Positions 58,018 through 64,000 of a stretch of DNA of 64,000 nucleotides are shown here, one piece after another. Within the stretch, counting starts at the first letter, position 1. Each line of letters begins with the position of its first letter. Position numbers and translations under genes: made by a program. Under the pieces are notes generated by a model. It did not search any database. It was not told where the DNA came from and was given only the letters and a program-made list of their open reading frames with translations. Origin of the DNA: Diplosphaera chodatii (Eukaryota > Chlorophyta > Trebouxiophyceae > Prasiolales > Stichococcaceae); contig JAALGY010000034.1 in assembly GCA_032358165.1 (NCBI GenBank), positions 496,001 through 560,000 on the forward strand, given 5' to 3'.

Positions 58018-60522
58018 ATGAATGTAGCAAAGGCACCTGTGTGGCAGCCAGCAGCGGCGTCGCGCATGCTGCTGCTGATGATCGCTCTGATGGCAATGCT
58101 GGCCTTCCCAACGGCTTTTGGGCAATGTGAGTGTTCAACATGACGGATGGCCCAGCTACCTTGCCAGATCTACGGCACGAAATGTCAATATCCTGCACGT
58201 CAGTGGTACATATACTGAGACCTGTGGTTTGCTGCACAATATACTTCCTCGTCCTGCCTGCCGTCATGACGTCGTCATCTGCTGTTTGACACTCATCTGC
58301 AGACAACCCGCTGACAGACCCAAACTGGCCGAACCGGTAATAAGTGATGTATCTTATCTGACATCTTGTATATATATCAGAGGTCATTCGGCATGACTGC
58401 GTGCTGTCATCGTATGACACATGATACGGCACTGACCTGAGGGTCTGTTCAATCAGGCACCCACAGCAGGGTTCCACCAATGGCACAGTCATCGGCCCGT
58501 GGATGCCTGGGCGCGCCACGGCAGCATACAACCACGATGGTATGACGATCTTTCCGAGTGCTGTATACATGTTTCATCAAGGCTCATCCGGGCACACAGG
58601 GAGGAACGTACATGCTCGCAGGCATGGATCTGAACCAGGCTGCGTGCTCATTTGGCGAGATCAACCCCTCTACCCAGAATGGACTGCAGGCATGTGCTGA
58701 TCGTCATTTGTCTTATCGTGCCATCTCTACACATCCATGCCATGTGCAATGCCTGCTGGACCCACGTGCGCAAGCCAGTGGCTGGCCTGCAGGTAGCTGC
58801 TGTGAGCGACACAAACCCTAATTATGTCGGCAGTTGTGGCAGGTGCCCATCGCTATGCACCTGCAACCAGTGAGTTGTTGATGTTGATTTGTGCGCCTGT
58901 CCACTAAGATCTGCTACGCCGATGCAGATGCTATCAGGTTCGCTGCAGCAACACAAACTTCACGGTGCACTGCTACATGTCAACTGATGAACTGACTGCC
59001 ATGTACATGCCCATTCATCAACCACTCGACCGGGTGCTCGTGCGCTAGCCCGTGTTCCTTTACAGGATGCATTTGGCGAGCAACTGACCCGCAACCGGGC
59101 CTGCATCAACCCCAGAGCTGGCATCGTTGTACGGGTGGTCGACACCTGCCGTGCGTATGTGCATGCAGCCGTTGCATGCTTCCTGACAAGCAACCTCTGG
59201 TCGAACTACCACGCACACTGCCTGCACTTGTGCGACTTTTTCAGTGTCAATATGGTCTGGTGCATGGAATGCAGCATGCAACTACCCAGCGAATCAGATG
59301 TCCAACAGCCGCTGGTGCTGCGGCGACATGGTGAGTTGTGTTCATGAGGCAGTGCACTGCTGACCAGGGCATGCTGAACAGGGCGACACTCACACGCATG
59401 TCTTGGCAGTGGCTGTTCGCACTTCTGCACCATGACATGCTCCGATCAGATCGAGCAAGGTCTTGCAGCAAATTTGTGCCAAATGTTGCGTTACAGCTTG
59501 CTGCTGGCTATACAGATCCACTTCGATCTGTCCTTTTGGGCATTCCAACGGGCAAGTGTGCAGTTGCAATTTGCAGTCAGTGCATGTCCAATTGTACGGC
59601 ATGCGGCGGCTGCCTGTTCATAGATGCATTCCCGAGTGGAAGCTGCTGAAGAAGAAACCTAAACGTGTGACGCAGTGCATGTGCAGATAGCAAACCCCAG
59701 GGTTGGCGTGATTGCCATCAACTACAGGAACGTTCCCTGCAACTACACGCCAATGAACAACGCAGGTCAGATCCGTTTTGTTGCTGTGCCTGGGATGTGT
59801 GTACACCACTGTCATCGAGCCTTGCGAGTAGCCAAATTGGTCTCACAGCATGCTTGGCTCCAGCAGGTCCAGTAGGACATCCTCCAGGGTGGCCTGGTGC
59901 CTCACACTGTGAGTGACTATGTATGCCTCGATGATGAGATAACACAGCACACTATGGAACAGGGTCACTGCCTGAGAAGTGCTAAACCCAGTGTGTCTTC
60001 ACCTGCAGACTCCATGCCACATGGTATTCCAGACGACCAAGTCGAGTTTGACACGCCATCTGCAGCTGCGTTGGCTGCTTCCTACTTCCCCTCGACGCCG
60101 CCTGGCCCCGTGCCTACCAGCCGGAACGGCACATCACCCACACCGGCAAGCGCCATGGTTGTGAAGGGCAGCACTGTGTTTTGTTGTACGGGATGATAAG
60201 CAATGACAACTCTCGTATTGCAAGATCACACGCCAGTGTTCAGCATGACAGCAAGCAAGTGCACAGGCGGACCTTCTTGATATTTTTGCCACTATGACCG
60301 CAGGGCGCACAGGCTATGGCGTCACCGCCTGCGTCTCCCTCTATGCCCGTGCCGCCGCCAAATTCATCGCCATTTCTGCGGCCGTCATCCACGCAGTCTC
60401 CGCCATCAGCACAGCCAGCATCGCCGCCAGCATCGCCACCGCCGGCCCTGCCGCCAGCAGGGCCCCCGGCACCCTCAGCTCCACCTCCGCCGCCGCCGCC
60501 GCCGCCACCAACTGGCAGATGA
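58018..60522 (+). CDS. Secreted expansin-like protein with proline-rich C-terminal tail
   Basis: Predicted 355 aa in 12 exons: 58018-58126, 58303-58336, 58457-58562, 58600-58689, 58793-58842, 58928-58964, 59066-59150, 59275-59330, 59516-59551, 59687-59765, 60009-60175, 60304-60522. Lengths sum to whole codons. It starts with a signal peptide (MLLLMIALMAMLAFPTAFG). The expansin barrel: IGPWMPGRATAAYNHDG, DLNQAACSFGEINP, VAAVSDTNPNYVGSCGRCYQ, RNRACINPRAGIVVRVVDTC, CNYPANQMSNSRWCCGDM, HFDLSFWAFQR (keeps the expansin HFD motif) and VGVIAINYRNVPCNYTP. No CBM63 domain follows. Instead there is a Ser/Pro linker and a hydroxyproline-type tail (SPPASPSMPVPPP, then polyproline), typical of wall-anchored algal proteins. 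Introns 58690-58792 and 59552-59686 have GC donors. The 37-base intron 58563-58599 is doubtful. Confidence 0.8.
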
Positions 60523-61195
60523 TGCTCCAACCGGGTGAACCCCACCACTGGGGAAACCCGCTGGCAGAAGACTGGAAGCTAGTAGCTGGTAGCAGGTGCA
60601 GTTCGTGAATGGTGTCCGTCCATGTGATGGATCCAGTTGTCGGTGACTCACAGTTCAGGTGTCAGTTACAATTGATTGACGCTGAGTAGCCAGACAGCCC
60701 ATCTGGTGTGTCCACGAACCACGCAATGTGCAGAAGTCAGCAGCCCTTTCAGCGACATCATGTGATATCATGTGTTGAACTCCCTCAGCTGGCAGCATCC
60801 TGATGCCAGTGTGCCGGTTTAGCCCATTTGCTTGTGTTTAGCAACCCAGGTAATATTATATTAGGTATGATATGCTGCTGCACATTGCATGTTGCCATCA
60901 AGCAGAGCCCTGATAGACATGTTGCACAAATCATCTTGTACCACTTATCCAGTTCAGTACCCTGCGCCATGGCCTTTCTACCTCTCGATTCTGACACCCT
61001 GAGCTTATGACATTGCCCGCTGCAATGCCTCATATAATCCATCACTGAAGACTGACCTCAGCCGCCAGATGCATCAGCGGTCAGACGCTGAGTGGCTGTG
61101 CCTCCTGCTGAGCCGACTGGTGTGCAGCCTGCCACGAGGTCGCCATTTCTGGATTGGATGAGCTGGCCATTCGAGCGGACGAGGCTACAGAGGTG
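60523..61195. other. Convergent 3' region between expansin and mannanase
   Basis: About 670 bases between two stop codons on opposite strands, with an AT-rich patch near 60850-60880 that could include polyadenylation signals. No gene supported. Confidence 0.45.
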
Positions 61196-64000
61196 TCACA
61201 AGAAGTCAGCTTGGATATTGAATGAGGCTCTGCACATGCTGAAAGCGCGTGTCAAGTGAAGTGTCATGTTGGAGTGGCACACACTGTTTGCGGCGCATTG
61301 GGGGATCTGAAACCTGCAGCAGCACTCACTTCCAGGCGGTGTCCCCAATCTGAATGGCACGATTGCCACGGGGTTCGCCATCTGGATTCCACTCCCAGAA
61401 CATGGCGCCACGCAGCGGACGGTCGCCTGCCAGGCTTTCGGCCACAGCATCGTACACAGTCCTGCAGGATACACACGTGGTAAGGCAGAAGCCAGAATAC
61501 GAAAAGGGCCTGACATGCGAACATCGCACGGGTAACAGCAACACTTCCAATGCAATGCTCTGACCGATATACTGGGTCGCGTGTGCGCGTCAGATTGGCG
61601 GCATCCCCTGTAGCAATCTTGCCGAACTCCTCGAGCACAAGCGGTTTGCCCAGCGCGGCGGCAGCCAGCTGGTGCCCCTCGATCCAGCGCTCTGAGAAAC
61701 CTGTGTCTGCACGAGGATAAGCAATGCCAATGTAGTGTCTGCCTGATATACAGTATCAGGCAGCAGCAGCTGCCTGTTTCTACGACTGTGACCATCAACA
61801 TGACTGAAGCAGTCCTGCATGAGGTAATGCGTTCAACCATGTTAGGGAATCCTTGCCACATGGCAGGTTTGACAGCTACACCGCACACATGCGCTGCCCA
61901 AGGCCACGCCACCAAATGCATACCATGAGCACGATGGCGGGGCGTGTCAGGGACATTGCCTACCGCCTTTGGTGCACCAGTTGTCCGGCCACAGGTGGAT
62001 GACGGCAAAGTCGATGGGGGGCAGGGCGTGCTGCGCGGAAAAGTCTTGGCCGGTGCCGGAGGCCCAGTTCTGGGGCGGGCAAGACCGAGCCCAGGGGTTG
62101 AAGCGAACCCAGGGGCTGCCCTGCGGCCAGAAGCCCTCCTCCCCTGTGGTGACCTGAGCATGCAGCACGCCTGCGCTCACGCATGTGCCACGCCCAACAT
62201 ATTGTGTAAATCCTGTCATTTGGCACATCACACATCCTAATCAGGCCTTCACGTACGTGAAATCGTGCTACAGGCTATTTCGCAGGCGGTTGGTATCAGT
62301 ATTGTTCAGGCGTGGCGCTTGCACAGCTCGTGCATGTGCAGGAACACTCTCGAGTATAGGTGTCAGCCAAAGCCTAATTGCTGTCAGACACTGCAGGACG
62401 CTGTATCACCAGATGGAAGGGGTCGATGTTCTTGATGTGAGTGGCAATTGTCTGATAAAATGCGGTGACTTCCGCTGGAAATCCTGCAGACAGCATGAGC
62501 ATAGCCCGGCATGCATCTGCCTTTTGCTCTGCCAAGACAAGCATTAACTTTGCGCCATACTAGAACAATTCAAGTCGTGCGCCACAATGTGTGCTACTGG
62601 CTGCAGTATCGGTGCAAGTGAACACTAGCATGCCCCTGCACCTGGAGCAGCTTGACTTGCTGGATTTCGTGGCTCGTTGAGGATATTCCATGCAAAGATG
62701 GCCGGCTCGGCACTGTATCTGTTGCCATTGAAAACATTCACCCGGTTCAACACCTGCAATGGAATTCAGGCAAACTATAAGACACAACAGATTCTGATAC
62801 TCTCTTCCATAGCTGGACAAAACCGTTCGCAGCAAGCAGCCCGATGTGCAGCAAGCGACCTTCGTGATGTGGGCCTTCATGACGGCAGTTCCTCTGGTTG
62901 AATTGAAGAAGTCATCCTTGCTGCTGATGTCGGCCCAGTTAATGTACTGATTGTACAAATATCTGGTAAGGGGTTAGGGGGTTCTGAAGCAAAATGTTGC
63001 TGCAAACACAAGCATTTGCTAACAGGTCGTGCACAGCCACTGCACAAACATGATGATAAAGCAGCCTATATATGTGCGCAGGAGAATGGAGCTTCGCACA
63101 TCCCCGAGGCTGTCTTGGTAGTCCCAATAGCCGCTGAGTGCCACAATGACCTTGATGCCAAAACGCCCTGCCTGGGCGATGGTGTAGTCCAGCCCCCTGA
63201 AGATGTCCTCATTGAAAATCCCTGCACAGAAGCACTTTCAGAATTTCAGCGTGCTTGGATGTGAGGCAGGGCACAATGAAGCACCTGGGGTGTAGGCAGG
63301 CCCAGCTCTAGGGTTCGGGCACCACACACACTCCTTGTGTGGCACACCCCACAGAGCGGTTAGTAAGTGAGTAACCCACAATGCAACAGACGGTGTGGAT
63401 CAAGCCGCAGATGCGCTCGCTGAGCTGTTCTCATCGGCTGACTCATTGCCAGATGTGAGCCTTCTCGTATAGCACACGAACTGCTTTCACGACTTGACGT
63501 GGAAACGTTTTGTTGACGCACCTGGGCTAGTCTCGAGACCCTTGCCTTCGCCCTCGCCCCCGCTGGCAAAGATGCGGACTGTGTTCAGCCCGTTATTGAC
63601 TGCGTCCCTGTAGCGCTTGGTGACGTAGTCGTCCTGGCTGGCCAGCGCTCCAGGCCCGCTGCCCTGTACATACCTCCCCGCCAGGACTAGATCGTTGTAC
63701 CTGCATTGACGGCACATGCTATCAGTGCATTTCTCACGTCAATACAGCTTTGGTTTGGGCTGGTGCAAGTTGCCTCTCAGCACATTGCCGGCACAAGTCG
63801 CCGCGGGTGATTCTATCGATGCCCCCTAATCGCCAGCACCCTCAAGCTTGACGTCAACAGGCAAGACATCGCGTGGCAAACTGCAACGTTGCAACGCTGC
63901 ATACGTGTTCCAACCAGCGGGCAGGAACTCGTGGCAGGCGTCATCCACGAACTTGAGGCCAGACACGCGGATTAGGCCGGCCGGTCTGTTTGCCGGCGCT
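61196..64000 (-). CDS. GH5 endo-beta-1,4-mannanase (5' end outside window)
   Basis: Partial: the start lies beyond 64000. Exons seen: 64000-63905, 63700-63522, 63221-63100, 62946-62860, 62753-62642, 62483-62410, 62153-61964, 61700-61565, 61461-61330, about 61313-61196. Plant-type GH5 mannanases cut mannan and glucomannan in cell walls. Visible family signatures in order: LKFVDDACHEFLPAGWNTYN, RYRDAVNNGLNTVRIFASGG, GLDYTIAQAGRFGIKVIVAL, DYQDSLGDYINWADISSKDD, PAIFAWNILNEPR (acid/base Glu in NEP), EEGFWPQGSPWVRFNPWA, IDFAVIHLWPDNWC, GKPLVLEEFGK (nucleophile Glu) and TVYDAVAESL...GAMFWEW. Both catalytic glutamates are present, so it should be active. The last exon is uncertain. It sits beside two expansin genes, suggesting wall remodelling. 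Other GH5 subfamilies remain possible. Confidence 0.82.

Noticed and set aside
60240..60548. Poly-Gly minus-strand ORF
   Set aside because: It is the reverse of the polyproline tail of the expansin gene.
1..64000. tRNA, rRNA, CRISPR, transposon or viral genes
   Set aside because: I looked for B-box-like promoters, cloverleafs, spaced direct repeats, transposase or reverse-transcriptase motifs and terminal repeats, and saw none convincing.

Overview
The window looks like nuclear DNA of a green alga (Chlorophyta, most like Trebouxiophyceae). The genes are split by many short introns. The encoded proteins are eukaryotic and plant-like: a plastid NDC1-type NAD(P)H dehydrogenase, a MOS2/GPKOW splicing factor, CDC20, RBM25, LSM12, NUP35, expansins and a plant-type GH5 mannanase. 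There is no operon structure, rRNA, tRNA, CRISPR array or recognisable transposon. I rebuilt exon models by hand from reading frame, splice sites and family conservation. In nearly every gene the exon lengths sum to a whole number of codons, which is a useful internal check. Every CDS span below includes introns; the exons are given in the evidence.

Layout: 155-8658 holds two divergent paralogous von Willebrand A (vWA) proteins with Gly/Gln/Pro-rich N-termini. 9167-17649 has NDC1 (minus) and GPKOW/MOS2 (plus). 17855-23373 has a TLDc protein (minus) and CDC20 (plus). 23798-31082 has KLHDC4 (minus) and NUP35 (plus). 31587-36418 has an RNase P Rpp21-like gene with a huge Ala-rich tail and a CCCH/WW RNA-binding protein, both plus. 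37152-46379 has two unidentified divergent coiled-coil proteins. 46853-53203 has RBM25 (minus) and LSM12 (plus). 53482-64000 is a cell-wall district: a secreted expansin-FAS1 fusion (minus), a secreted expansin with a proline-rich tail (plus) and a GH5 endo-mannanase (minus, cut by the window edge).

Seventeen genes alternate strand almost perfectly, forming seven head-to-head pairs with short shared upstream regions. Much of the window is RNA metabolism (GPKOW, RBM25, LSM12, Rpp21-like, CCCH/WW, KLHDC4-like neighbours) and housekeeping. The last 10.5 kb is functionally different and is probably secreted wall-loosening machinery.

The most interesting items are the expansin-FAS1 fusion with an apparently substituted key aspartate, its clustering with another expansin and a mannanase, the vWA paralogues whose introns have shifted relative to each other, several predicted GC-AG introns and micro-exons, and the Rpp21-like protein with a roughly 600-residue low-complexity extension. 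All functions are inferred from sequence resemblance by eye; no search was run.
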